Notes under the pieces: generated by a model
Told to the model about the DNA's origin: nothing
The model's database searches: none
Seen by the model: only the letters and a program-made list of their open reading frames with translations
Position numbers and translations under genes: made by a program
Part shown: in pieces, positions 55,774 through 64,000 of the stretch
Layout of the letters: each line of letters opens with the position of its first letter
Numbering within the stretch: position 1 is the stretch's first letter
Assembly: GCF_900114245.1 (NCBI RefSeq)
Contig: NZ_FOSK01000001.1
Coordinates: 682,001-746,000 of the forward strand
DNA: 64,000 bases
DNA from: Pseudovibrio ascidiaceicola
GTDB taxonomy: Bacteria; Pseudomonadota; Alphaproteobacteria; Rhizobiales; Stappiaceae
Reading direction: 5' to 3'

Positions 55774-56492
55774 TAGTCTCCTTAAAAACCCTCTCTCTTC
55801 TGCTCAATTACCCGACGCAAGAGTTTTTAGATGACCTGCCGGCGTTGAAAGACGCAGTAAACTCAGACCGTTTGCTCTCTGCAAAAGGTCAAAAAATGAT
55901 CTGCACTCTTTGCGATGATCTGGCTGGTAAAGATCTCTACGAGGTACAGGAACAGTACGTATTCCTGTTCGATCGGACGCGTTCACATTCACTGCACTTG
56001 TTTGAGCATGTGCATGGTGAGAGTAGGGATCGCGGACAAGCACTCGTCGATCTGCGTGAGATGTATCTGACAAACGGTTTCGCAGTAGAAACCACGGAAC
56101 TCCCAGACTACATCCCGCTATTCCTCGAATACTTGGCGCATCAGCCTTTTATTGAGGCGCAGGAACTGCTTGGTCAAACCGCGCATATCTTCGAAGCCCT
56201 TCGTTTGCGTCTCAAAAAGAAAGGCTCAATCTACGCCAATGCATTTGGGGCTGTTGCTGAAATCAGCAAAGCGTCACCTTCCAAGGAGCTCCTCTCAAAC
56301 ATTCTTGCAGAGCCCGAAGATGATCCAAATGATCTCGAGGCCATGGATCGCATTTGGCAAGAAGAGGTCGTCAAATTTGGTGGCAATGTAGGAGAAGGCA
56401 GCTGCGGCCCTGATCGCTTAAGAATGCAAATGAGAGCTGCGGACAGACGTCCCTCTGATCCAACGCCACAGAACATCCAAGGGGAGACCTAG
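55770..56492 (+). CDS. narJ: Nitrate reductase molybdenum cofactor assembly chaperone NarJ
   Basis: Cytoplasmic chaperone that holds NarG until Mo-cofactor and FS0 are inserted. 240 aa, all-helical. LSLLLNYPTQEFLDDLPALK and YVFLFDRTRSHSLHLFEHVHGESRDRGQALVDL are characteristic, with LPDYIPLFLEYLAHQP following. Overlaps narH by 4 bp and lies 2 bp before narI. Confidence 0.97.
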   Translation: MIVSLKTLSLLLNYPTQEFLDDLPALKDAVNSDRLLSAKGQKMICTLCDDLAGKDLYEVQEQYVFLFDRTRSHSLHLFEHVHGESRDRGQALVDLREMYLTNGFAVETTELPDYIPLFLEYLAHQPFIEAQELLGQTAHIFEALRLRLKKKGSIYANAFGAVAEISKASPSKELLSNILAEPEDDPNDLEAMDRIWQEEVVKFGGNVGEGSCGPDRLRMQMRAADRRPSDPTPQNIQGET

Positions 56493-56494
56493 AA

Positions 56495-57208
56495 ATGTCT
56501 GGCTTCTTCAACACGTTGTTCTTCGGAATATATCCATACATCGCCCTATCGGTTTTGATTGTAGGCACAATCATCCGTTATGACCGTGAGCCTTACAGCT
56601 GGCGTGCTGGTTCAAGCCAGCTCCTCCGCCGTAAACAATTGGTCTGGGGGTCGGTACTCTTCCATGTGGGCGTACTCGTCATCTTCCTTGGCCATTTCTT
56701 TGGAATGCTCACACCAATCGCAATCTTCGAAATGCTCGGCATCAGCCATGGCGCAAAGCAGGTATTAGCGATTGTTGTTGGTGGCATAGCGGGGTTGATG
56801 GCAATTGTTGGAGCTGGATTGCTCATTCACCGCAGGCTCTACGATGCGCGGGTGAGGGCAGCCTCCAGTGCCATGGATACCTTCATCATCTGCCTTCTCG
56901 GTTTCCAGCTCTTGTTGGGTCTGGCAACTATTCCGATTTCCTTGCAGCATCTGGATGGTGAGGAGATGGTCAAACTGATGACATGGGCACAAGGCATCTT
57001 CACGTTCCGCGGTGATGCAGCAACCTATGTCGCTGATGCTTCCTGGATCTTCAAGTTGCACCTGTTTGTGGGATTGTCGATCTTGCTCATCTTCCCGTTC
57101 ACGCGCTTGGTGCACATGCTCAGCGTTCCGGCAAGATACTTGTGGCGTCCTGGTTACCAGATCGTGCGTGAGCGCAACTCCACCAATTCACGAAATCCTG
57201 CTGAGTGA
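56495..57208 (+). CDS. narI: Respiratory nitrate reductase gamma subunit NarI (cytochrome b)
   Basis: Membrane subunit that oxidises quinol and holds two b hemes. 237 aa with five membrane helices. Starts FNTLFFGIYPYIALSVLIVGTIIRYDREPYSWRAGSSQLL. Heme-ligand histidines are in SVLFHVGVLVIFLGHFFGM and in the C-terminal IFKLHLFVGLSILLIFPFTRLVHMLS. Follows narJ directly; the parvulin gene starts 6 bp later. Confidence 0.97.
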   Translation: MSGFFNTLFFGIYPYIALSVLIVGTIIRYDREPYSWRAGSSQLLRRKQLVWGSVLFHVGVLVIFLGHFFGMLTPIAIFEMLGISHGAKQVLAIVVGGIAGLMAIVGAGLLIHRRLYDARVRAASSAMDTFIICLLGFQLLLGLATIPISLQHLDGEEMVKLMTWAQGIFTFRGDAATYVADASWIFKLHLFVGLSILLIFPFTRLVHMLSVPARYLWRPGYQIVRERNSTNSRNPAE

Positions 57209-57214
57209 GGTGAA

Positions 57215-58102
57215 ATGGCCAATCTCTACACCAACCCAAACCTGAGTGAGGGGGCTCCGGCAGACGTGGATCTGCCGAGCACCAAGGTGCCGCCTAAAAG
57301 CAAGCCGATCATCACGGATGTGTCGGTTAACGGCGTTCAGATCTCAGAGCAGAATATTCTGGCAGAAGCCCAAAACCATCCAGCTGAGAACCCTGGTCAA
57401 GCCGTGCAAGCTGCCGCCAGAGCGTTAGTCGTCCGAGAGTTGCTGTTGCAGCAAGCCAGGTCTTTGAACATTCAGGCGGCACCAGAACAGATGAATGACG
57501 GAAGTGAGACACCTGAGGATGCAGCGATCAGAGAGCTGATTGAGCAAGAAGTCGATATCCCGTCAGCCGCCACGGATGAGTGCCAGCGCTACTATGAAAA
57601 CAACAAGAACCGCTTCAGCTCAGAGCCAATCTTCGAGGCCAGCCATATCCTGTTTGCAGCTGGGCCAGACCAACACACTGCCCGTAGCATAGCCAAAGCG
57701 CGAGCTCACGATGTAATCAAACTACTTCAGGATAAACCAGAGGCCTTTGCAGATCTGGCGCTGGAATATTCCGCTTGCCCTTCAAAAGAAACCGGCGGAA
57801 ATCTGGGCCAACTGACAAAGGGTAGCACAGTAACTGAGTTTGAAAAAGCACTCCAATCGATGCAAGCAGGCCAGATGACAGGGGAACCTGTTGAGACCAA
57901 ATTTGGCTACCACATCATTTTCCTGAACAGGAAGATTGAAGGGAACACCCTGCCATTTGAGCATGTTGAGGAAACCATCCGAGCATGGCTAGAAGCTGCA
58001 AGCTGGTCTAAAGCAGTCTCTCAATACATCAGTATTCTGGCAGGATCTGCTGAGATTAAAGGTATTGATTTACTTGGTTCTGACAGCCCGTTGGTTCAGT
58101 AA
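57215..58102 (+). CDS. Parvulin-type peptidyl-prolyl isomerase (NifM-like) of the nar operon
   Basis: 295 aa, no signal peptide, so cytoplasmic. N-terminal helical chaperone part, then a PpiC domain at about residues 137-240: FEASHILFAAGPDQHTARSIAKARAHDVIKLLQDKPEAFADLALEYSACPSKETGGNLGQLTKGSTVTEFEKAL and ETKFGYHIIFL. Pseudomonas-type nar operons carry a similar 'nifM-like' gene directly after narI. It probably helps fold or assemble the reductase. Six bp after narI, last gene of the operon. Confidence 0.9.
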   Translation: MANLYTNPNLSEGAPADVDLPSTKVPPKSKPIITDVSVNGVQISEQNILAEAQNHPAENPGQAVQAAARALVVRELLLQQARSLNIQAAPEQMNDGSETPEDAAIRELIEQEVDIPSAATDECQRYYENNKNRFSSEPIFEASHILFAAGPDQHTARSIAKARAHDVIKLLQDKPEAFADLALEYSACPSKETGGNLGQLTKGSTVTEFEKALQSMQAGQMTGEPVETKFGYHIIFLNRKIEGNTLPFEHVEETIRAWLEAASWSKAVSQYISILAGSAEIKGIDLLGSDSPLVQ

Positions 58103-58119
58103 AATTGTAAGTACTTAGC

Positions 58120-58138
58120 AAAGAGTACCTGCTCTTTT
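58120..58138 (+). terminator. Weak terminator after the nar operon
   Basis: AAAGAG / CTCTTT with a 6-nt loop followed by TA. Short stem; likely but not certain. Confidence 0.4.
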
Positions 58139-58265
58139 ATCGATAAACTTGGATAAGCAGTAAGCTATTGATCTCCGGTATTTTCTCCTTCCTTAAATGT
58201 GATTAGGGTTATTTCTGGAGTTCTTCCCGTGATGTTCTCGGGATCCTGTGTTCTGGAGAAAAACA

Positions 58266-59258
58266 ATGTCGAAACTGAACTGGGGCTTTCTCGGAACAAG
58301 CTTCATCTCGCTGACAATGGCAGACGCTATACAAGCGGAAGGATCGACGCGGATACATTCCGTGGCAGGCCGGTCAGAAGTGCCTCTGAAAGTCTTCGCA
58401 GAAAAGTACGATGTTGAGCATACCTTTGATGATTTCAACGAGCTGATTGAAGACGAAGCCGTTGATATCATTTACATCGCTCTCCCAAACCATATTCACC
58501 ATGAGTATGTGATCAAGGCAGCAAATGCGGGGAAGGCAATCCTCTGCGAAAAGTCGCTGTCTATCGACATGGAAAAAACCGATCAGGCGCTGAAAGCGGT
58601 TGCTGAGAACGGTGTGTTTTTCGTGGAAGGATTGATGTACCTGAACCACCCGTTTGCAGCAGCTATTCGCGATGTGGTTGCCTCTGGTGAGTTGGGTGAG
58701 ATCCAGTCGATTACAGCTCAGTACTGCGCATCAATTGCCAGGTTCGTGAACCCGCACAGCAAGGGAGCACTTTATAACCTTGGCTGTTACCCAACCTCAC
58801 TAATGCATCTTCTTTTACAGACCGCATTCCCAACTCATATTTTTGAGAACTATAACATTTCGGCGATGGGTCGACGCGGTGCGGACGGGAATATCTGCGA
58901 GTCTGCAGCGACGTTACGGTTGAATAACGGTGTTGTCTGCCAGCTTCACACGGCAGAAGACTACGGTCTGCATGCTGGCTTTACAGTGCTTGGTTCCAAG
59001 GCAAGTCTGGTGTTGAATTCCAACCCATGGCTACCGGAAGCTGAGGGGAATATCTTCACGGTTACCCCATACGAAAAGCCGGGAGATACGCGCACAATCA
59101 CAGCAGACGGCAATGCCTTTGTCTATCAGGTCAGAGCGATCCGGGAAGCAATTGAAGCTGGCAAAAAGGTGCTGGAAAGTCCGGCTCCAAGTGTTGAGGA
59201 CAGCCGTCAGATTATGCAGATCCTAACCGATTGGGAAGCTGCAACCGTGACTGCTTAA
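58266..59258 (+). CDS. Gfo/Idh/MocA family oxidoreductase
   Basis: 330 aa from ATG 58266, behind TGGAGAA; the GTG at 58248 is a weaker upstream choice. Rossmann WGFLGTSFISLTMADAI, LPNHIHHEYVIKAANAGKAILCEKSLSIDMEKT (EKP-type motif read as EKS), VEGLMYLNHPFAAAIRDVV and GALYNLGCYPTSLMHLL. The last holds the catalytic region of the family, with the usual Asp/His pair changed. It differs clearly from the Gfo/Idh gene at 42061. Substrate unknown. Confidence 0.86.
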   Translation: MSKLNWGFLGTSFISLTMADAIQAEGSTRIHSVAGRSEVPLKVFAEKYDVEHTFDDFNELIEDEAVDIIYIALPNHIHHEYVIKAANAGKAILCEKSLSIDMEKTDQALKAVAENGVFFVEGLMYLNHPFAAAIRDVVASGELGEIQSITAQYCASIARFVNPHSKGALYNLGCYPTSLMHLLLQTAFPTHIFENYNISAMGRRGADGNICESAATLRLNNGVVCQLHTAEDYGLHAGFTVLGSKASLVLNSNPWLPEAEGNIFTVTPYEKPGDTRTITADGNAFVYQVRAIREAIEAGKKVLESPAPSVEDSRQIMQILTDWEAATVTA

Positions 59259-59278
59259 GCTACACCATATCACAATGT

Positions 59279-59300
59279 GAGGGGTGCGATTGCACTCCTC
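59279..59300 (+). terminator. Terminator-like hairpin after the Gfo/Idh gene
   Basis: GAGGGGTGC / GCACTCCTC, 9 bp with one G-U pair and loop GATT, 21 bp past the stop. No T-run. Confidence 0.5.
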
Positions 59301-59816
59301 CGGGTAGCGCAAGAAACCCATTCAAGCGCTCGTAAATACAATAATTCCCAAATTTTTCTCAGTGATCCGTTACAGTTCCTCTTGCACACTCTATAAGCAG
59401 CAAGCGCTAATTCCTGCATGAAATCAGCCTGCTACATGTGTGCAATTTAGGCAAATAGAGCATTCATTAGGCGATGTGAGCTATTTTTCAATCTATGGAA
59501 AATATTGCAAAATAATATTGATTGAAATTATTTGACCGAAAAGTAAAATTTCATAATGTTGCTTCGATTCGAGTGTTTTATCGTCGCTTGGCTCAATCCA
59601 CAGCCATATAGTGGTTAAATAATATTTATAAAGTCGATAAATAGCTGAATACCATAAGAAAAGTACTGTGTGATCTGCATTGATTTACGTGCCGTCATGC
59701 AAAAAATACTTCTGAGGCATCTAGTCATTAGCCGCTTTGTCTCGTATACAGCCATTTTTAATGCCTTCGTCCTGCTCAGGACCTTTTCACTTAAAATGCG
59801 AGATAGGGCAGATTGC

Positions 59817-59838
59817 GGCTGCAGTCTGATCTGCAGCC
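59817..59838 (+). promoter_or_regulatory. Perfect hairpin in the BMP-transporter leader
   Basis: GGCTGCAG / CTGCAGCC around loop TCTGAT, 31 bp before the substrate-binding-protein start. Could be a leader structure or an operator dyad. Confidence 0.45.
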
Positions 59839-59868
59839 CTGCACAATTATTGATTTCAGGGGGTGTGC

Positions 59869-60879
59869 ATGTTTGCGACACGTTTGAACGGTTTGGTGAG
59901 ACGCCATGTTCTCGCAGCCGTAGCTGCTTTTGCGGCCATAATCGCGGTTTATTCTCCAGCAAAAGTTTTAGCTGCCGAACCTCTCAAGGTTGCAGCGATT
60001 TACACCGTTCCTGTTGAGCAACAATGGGTTGGCCGCATCCACCAAGCGCTCAATGCAGCGGCGGAGCGTGGTGACATCACCTACGTCTACTCCGAGAACA
60101 CAGCCAACACCGACTACGAACGGGTGATGCGTGAATACGCCGAAGCAGGCCATCAGCTCATTGTTGGCGAGGCGTTTGCAGTAGAGCGCGCAGCCCGTAA
60201 CGTGGCTGCAGAATACCCTGAAACAGCCTTCCTCATGGGCTCTTCTTTCCCGGCTGCTGAGCCAAATTTTGCTGTATTCGACAACTTCATCCACGAACCA
60301 TCTTACCTCTCCGGTATGATCGCAGGCGCGAAGTCCAAGTCAGGCAAAATCGGCATGATCGGCGGCTTCGCCATTCCGGAAGTGAACCGCCTGATGCACG
60401 CATTCATGAATGGCGCTAAGGCAACCAATCCGGACGTAACCTTCACCGTCAACTTCATCAACTCCTGGTACGATCCGCCAAAAGCGAAAGAAACCGCTTA
60501 CGCTATGATCGATGCTGGTGCGGATGTGTTGTATGCAGAACGCTTTGGTGTGTCTGATGCTGCGATGGAAAAAGGCATCTTCGCGATTGGCAATGTGATC
60601 GACACCGCTGCCGACTATCCAAACACCATCCTCGCCTCAGCAATCTGGCATATGGAGCCAACGGTCGATACTGCGATAGCGGCTGTAAAGGCGAATAACT
60701 TCAAGGCTGAAGACTACGGCAAGTACTCCTTCATGGGCCATGGTGGTGGTTCGCTGGTCGTTGATGAAACGCTGGTGGATGCGGACCTTCTTGGCAAGGT
60801 TAAAGCTGTCGAAGCGAGCATTCTGGATGGGTCCTTTATCGTTGAGATCAACGACGAAGAGCCAAAGTCCTCCAATTAA
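59869..60879 (+). CDS. BMP family ABC transporter substrate-binding protein
   Basis: Periplasmic binding protein, 336 aa. Sec signal peptide with cleavage expected after VLAAEP's first Ala pair (about residue 34), so it is not a lipoprotein, unlike many BMP proteins. Core: LKVAAIYTVPVEQQWVGRIHQALNAAAERG, ADVLYAERFGVSDAAMEKGIFAIGNV and GKYSFMGHGGGSLVVDE. The family binds purine nucleosides or related compounds. First gene of the transporter; ATG 59869 preferred over GTG 59863. Confidence 0.9.
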   Translation: MFATRLNGLVRRHVLAAVAAFAAIIAVYSPAKVLAAEPLKVAAIYTVPVEQQWVGRIHQALNAAAERGDITYVYSENTANTDYERVMREYAEAGHQLIVGEAFAVERAARNVAAEYPETAFLMGSSFPAAEPNFAVFDNFIHEPSYLSGMIAGAKSKSGKIGMIGGFAIPEVNRLMHAFMNGAKATNPDVTFTVNFINSWYDPPKAKETAYAMIDAGADVLYAERFGVSDAAMEKGIFAIGNVIDTAADYPNTILASAIWHMEPTVDTAIAAVKANNFKAEDYGKYSFMGHGGGSLVVDETLVDADLLGKVKAVEASILDGSFIVEINDEEPKSSN

Positions 60880-60959
60880 CGCTGATCGGGCCGGGGGGAT
60901 AACCTGGCCCGCCTTCTCCGCCTGCCGCGCGCATAACCTCTTCAGTCTAAGGGTATCCC

Positions 60960-62507
60960 ATGCCAGAAACTGAGAGCGGGCATCCGCTTTTATCTCTTCA
61001 AAACATAACCAAGATCTTCGGTGATCTGGTTGCCAACGGAAACGTCAATCTGGACCTGCATGCCGGGGAAATCGTTGCATTGTTGGGTGAGAACGGAGCG
61101 GGGAAAACCACGCTCATGAATATCCTGTTCGGTCATTATGTGGCTGATCAAGGACGTGTCATGGTACGTCACGCCTCTGGTATTCTGGTAGATCTGGAGC
61201 CCGGCGCTCCTCAGGCGGCCCTTGAAGCGGGGATAGGTATGGTTCACCAGCACTTCACGCTGGCCGAGAACCTGACAGGTCTTGAGAACATCGTTCTGGG
61301 CACAGAGAGCCTGTTCGCACGCCGTTTCAGCCGCTCCAAAGCGCGGGCAAAACTCCAGGAGCTGATGCAGAGTTCTGGCCTCGAAGTCGATCTGGATCTG
61401 CGCGTCTCAAAGTTGGCAGTGGGGGAACGACAGCGCGTCGAAATCCTCAAAGCGCTCTACCGCGATGCCCGTATTCTGGTGCTGGACGAACCCACCGCGG
61501 TTCTCACGCCACAGGAATCCGATAGTCTTTTCAAAACCTTGAAGCTGCTCGCCGCCAAAGGCATGGCAATCATCTTCATCTCCCATAAGATGGCTGAGGT
61601 GCTGGGCGCATCTGATCGTGTTGCGGTGTTGAGAGGGGGAAAGATTGTTGCGGATCTGCCAACATCGCAGTGTGATCGCCATCAACTGGCTGAAGTGATG
61701 GTCGGGCATTCAGTCCAGAGCGCAAAACGCAAACCCGGCTATCCGGAAGACGAAACGCTGGTTTTTGCTGGTGTCAGTGCAGGAGAGGGCCGTGAGCAGA
61801 TTGAGAACGTCAATCTCGCCCTCCGTAAGGGGGAAATCATCGGCCTCGCAGGTGTCTCTGGCAACGGTCAAAGCACCTTGGCAAAGGTTGTCTCCGGCTT
61901 GGAAGAACCAACGGCTGGAACCGTCTCCCTTCATGGCAATCCGCTGAAGCCAAATGCTGCTGCGGTGATCCGCTCCGGCATCGCCCGCATTCCGGAAGAC
62001 CGCCATCATGACGGCATCGTTGGCGCCATGTCGGTGGAGGAAAACCTCGTTCTGGAAGAGATCCGCAAGCCTGCCTATCAGCGCTTTGGCCTCCTCCGCT
62101 TTAACGAAATTCGCAAGCGTGCCCAAGAGGCTATCAAGGCCTATGACATCCGTTGTTCTGGCCCGCTTGCCGTCTCTCGCCTGCTGTCCGGCGGGAACAT
62201 CCAGAAAATCGTCCTCGCCAGAACGCTGGACCAGCAACCCGATATCGTGCTTGCCGCACAGCCTTCCCGAGGGCTGGATGTAGGCGCAACAGCTGATGTG
62301 CACCGCCGCCTGCAAGAGGCGCGGGACAGAGGCGCTGGCGTCCTTCTCATCTCTGAGGATCTGGATGAGCTCTTCCAGTTGTCCGACCGGATTGCCGTGA
62401 TCCACCGCGGGCATATCTGCGAGCCAATGGAGACGGAAAAGCTGGATAAGAAACAGGTTGGCCTGATGATGGCAGGACATTCCGCAAAAGGGGAACAAGC
62501 AGCATGA
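60960..62507 (+). CDS. ABC transporter ATPase with two nucleotide-binding domains (nucleoside/BMP type)
   Basis: 515 aa. The first ABC half has Walker A GENGAGKTT, Q-loop GMVHQHFTL, signature-like LAVGERQRVEILKAL and Walker B ILVLDEPTAVLTP. The second half has GVSGNGQSTLAK (Walker A with GNGQST), LSGGNIQKIVLARTL and a degenerate Walker B ending in AQPSRGLD. Such duplicated ATPases serve nucleoside (YufO/NupO-like) and ribose-type importers. Overlaps the next gene by 4 bp. Confidence 0.93.
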   Translation: MPETESGHPLLSLQNITKIFGDLVANGNVNLDLHAGEIVALLGENGAGKTTLMNILFGHYVADQGRVMVRHASGILVDLEPGAPQAALEAGIGMVHQHFTLAENLTGLENIVLGTESLFARRFSRSKARAKLQELMQSSGLEVDLDLRVSKLAVGERQRVEILKALYRDARILVLDEPTAVLTPQESDSLFKTLKLLAAKGMAIIFISHKMAEVLGASDRVAVLRGGKIVADLPTSQCDRHQLAEVMVGHSVQSAKRKPGYPEDETLVFAGVSAGEGREQIENVNLALRKGEIIGLAGVSGNGQSTLAKVVSGLEEPTAGTVSLHGNPLKPNAAAVIRSGIARIPEDRHHDGIVGAMSVEENLVLEEIRKPAYQRFGLLRFNEIRKRAQEAIKAYDIRCSGPLAVSRLLSGGNIQKIVLARTLDQQPDIVLAAQPSRGLDVGATADVHRRLQEARDRGAGVLLISEDLDELFQLSDRIAVIHRGHICEPMETEKLDKKQVGLMMAGHSAKGEQAA

Positions 62508-63595
62508 TCCGGTTTGAACCTCGTAGCAACGTTTCTTCTCTCTTTGCGTTTGCCCTGCCAATTATTGCAGGAATCACCGCGCTTGTGCTTGCGGCGATCC
62601 CCATTGCAGCCGCAGGGGGAGAAGTTTTCGCCGCCTACGGGCACATCTTCAAAGGCGCATTCGGCTCAAAGTTCGCATTATCTGAGCTTCTGGCCCGCGC
62701 AACCCCGCTCATTTTCACGGGTCTGGCCGTCAGTGTTGCCTTTCGCGCAAAGCTCTGGAACATCGGGGCAGAAGGCCAGCTCTATGTGGGTGCGCTCGCA
62801 GCCGTTGCCATCGGCTCCGGCGCAATCTCTGCGCCCTCTTACATCATGATCCCGTTGATTATACTGGCAGGCATGATCGCAGGCGGCACCTTGATGCTGG
62901 TGCCAACCCTGCTGAAAACGAAGCTAGGCGCGGATGAAGTGGTCACCACACTGCTGCTCAACTTCGTCGTGCTGCTGTTTGTGCAGATGATGCTGGAAGG
63001 CCCGATGAAAGACCCGATGGGCATGGGCTGGCCGCAGTCAGAACCTATGACCAGCGCCGCCACACTGCCCAAAATGTTCGCCCGCATGCGCATCCACTGG
63101 GGCCTCGTGATCGCACTGGTCTCCGCATTAATCATCTACATCATGATGAAGCGCAGCGTCTGGGGTTTTGAAATCCGCGCAACGGGCGAAAACGTCTCTG
63201 CCGCAAAACATGCTGGCATCCCGGTCACCTCCACATTCATCAAAGTCGGCTTGATCTCCGGCGCACTTGCAGGCCTTGCTGGCGTCAGCGAAGTAGCTGG
63301 CCTCAAAGGGTATTTGACTGCCGATATCTCCCCGGGCTTTGGCTACACTGGTGTTGTGGTCGCCATGCTCGCGGGTCTCTCACCCGTTGGTGTGGTTGTG
63401 GCTGCTGTCTTTATCGCCGCAGTCTTTGTAGGGGCAGACAGTATGAGCCGTGCCATGGGCGTTTCCAGCTACATTGCTGATCTTGTGGTCGCAATGTCTC
63501 TGATCTGTGTGTTGGTCTCCAGCCTATTCGTGTGTTTCAAAATCCGCTTTGTCAGGCCTAAAAAGACACCACTTGTCGCCAAAGGGGAGGCATAA
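62504..63595 (+). CDS. ABC transporter permease (nucleoside type), first subunit
   Basis: 363 aa, 8-10 membrane segments, BPD_transp_2 family. LSELLARATPLIFTGLAVSVAFRAKLWNIGAEGQLYVGALAAVAIG is the hallmark start of the YufP/NupP-like permeases. A later segment is IRATGENVSAAKHAGIPVTSTFIKVGLISGALAGLAGVSEVAGL. Coupled to the ATPase gene. Confidence 0.93.
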   Translation: MIRFEPRSNVSSLFAFALPIIAGITALVLAAIPIAAAGGEVFAAYGHIFKGAFGSKFALSELLARATPLIFTGLAVSVAFRAKLWNIGAEGQLYVGALAAVAIGSGAISAPSYIMIPLIILAGMIAGGTLMLVPTLLKTKLGADEVVTTLLLNFVVLLFVQMMLEGPMKDPMGMGWPQSEPMTSAATLPKMFARMRIHWGLVIALVSALIIYIMMKRSVWGFEIRATGENVSAAKHAGIPVTSTFIKVGLISGALAGLAGVSEVAGLKGYLTADISPGFGYTGVVVAMLAGLSPVGVVVAAVFIAAVFVGADSMSRAMGVSSYIADLVVAMSLICVLVSSLFVCFKIRFVRPKKTPLVAKGEA

Positions 63596-63598
63596 GCC

Positions 63599-64000
63599 AT
63601 GGAATATATTGATATTCTTCTCTCCGCCAACTTCTGGGCCGCTGCCATCCGCATCGCAACCCCACTCATCTTCGGTGTGCTGGGCGCATTGGTCTGCGAG
63701 CGGGCAGGGGTGCTCAACCTCGGTATCGAGGGCATCTTTGTCGTTGGGGCCATGTGTGGGTGGATGGCCGTTTGGCTCGGCGCTGGCCTCTGGGGCGGCA
63801 TCCTTATCGCGGCACTGGCCGGGGCCTTCTTCGGCTTGCTTCATGGCATCCTCACGGTGCCGCTGGGCCTATCGCAGCACGTCTCCGGCCTTGGCATAAC
63901 CATGTTTGCAACTTCGGTCAGCTACTTCACCTACCGTACAGCCCTGCCAAAGGTGTCTAGTCCACCTCGTATTGAGGCGTTCCAACCGCTTGATATTCCG
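63599..64000 (+). CDS. ABC transporter permease (nucleoside type), second subunit, partial
   Basis: The ATG at 63599 follows GGGGAGG. 134 codons run to the window end without a stop. Begins MEYIDILLSANFWAAAIRIA and continues TPLIFGVLGALVCERAGVLNLGIEGIFVVGAMCGWM, the YufQ/NupQ-like signature. Completes the importer with the preceding permease. Confidence 0.93.
   Translation, partial: MEYIDILLSANFWAAAIRIATPLIFGVLGALVCERAGVLNLGIEGIFVVGAMCGWMAVWLGAGLWGGILIAALAGAFFGLLHGILTVPLGLSQHVSGLGITMFATSVSYFTYRTALPKVSSPPRIEAFQPLDIP

Larger units (their letters stand above)
59259..59868. other. 610-bp AT-rich intergenic region
   Basis: Contains a terminator-like hairpin near its start and a perfect hairpin near its end (separate entries). 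The middle (about 59400-59760) is AT-rich with no credible coding frame; the short frame at 59670 lacks a family pattern. Confidence 0.5.

Noticed and set aside
59670-60017. 115-codon frame overlapping the BMP gene start
   Set aside because: It crosses the leader hairpin and the signal-peptide region of the BMP protein in another frame, with no family pattern.
61710-62561. 283-codon minus-strand open frame
   Set aside because: Antisense to the duplicated ABC ATPase, which has all motifs.

Overview
The window reads as a chromosomal segment of a marine-type alphaproteobacterium of the Hyphomicrobiales (Rhizobiales). Synteny and protein style suggest a Pseudovibrio/Stappiaceae-like genome; this is inference from gene order (rpoN-lptBAC-rnd; rplU-rpmA-GNAT-obgE-proB-proA-nadD-rsfS-rlmH; envC-ctpA-deacetylase-rppH) and moderate GC, not from a database match. 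No IS element, phage gene or CRISPR array is visible.

Layout. 1-4361 (minus): the start of rpoN (cut by the window edge), the LPS-export genes lptB-lptA-lptC, and a short RNase D. 4474-4560: tRNA-Leu(CAG). 4791-10054: an NDUFA9-like reductase, an unrecognised 398-aa coiled-coil protein, uppP, an FzlA-like GST-fold protein and queG. 10198-15297: a lone sulfotransferase-like gene, a divergent SDR/TetR pair with a perfect operator palindrome, an XRE-2TM protein, hisC, MarR with a palindromic operator, and a DUF1992 protein. 15409-20151 (minus): rppH, a divergent polysaccharide deacetylase, ctpA and an EnvC-like protein. A glycosyltransferase-like gene (20436-21617) separates these from rlmH-rsfS-nadD-proA-proB-obgE (21806-27189).

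27466-37467 is the most unusual part. Between obgE and rpmA-rplU lie nine paralogous RimJ/RimL-type GNAT acetyltransferases. Seven of them form a tight, partly overlapping array (31573-35580). A cold-shock gene and a TetR-OsmC-CPBP cassette with 29-bp palindromic operators sit within the interval. The core translation operon rplU-rpmA...obgE has been pushed apart by about 9 kb.

38051-43257: a chemoreceptor, tRNA-Ser(CGA) followed immediately by an AT-rich glycan-synthesis-like gene, a 43-codon remnant that looks like the start of a methyltransferase, and a Gfo/Idh oxidoreductase. 43301-47430 (minus): a purine-catabolism operon (ureidoglycine aminohydrolase, ureidoglycolate lyase, NCS2 permease) and a LysR regulator. 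47666-58102 (plus): a complete respiratory nitrate reductase operon, narK1-narK2-narGHJI-parvulin. 58266-64000: a second Gfo/Idh oxidoreductase and a BMP-type nucleoside-like ABC transporter whose second permease runs off the window.

Functional picture: envelope biogenesis (Lpt, UppP, EnvC, CtpA, deacetylase, FzlA-like), proline/NAD/ribosome housekeeping, nitrogen acquisition and anaerobic nitrate respiration, and several isolated single-gene insertions with surface-glycan flavour.
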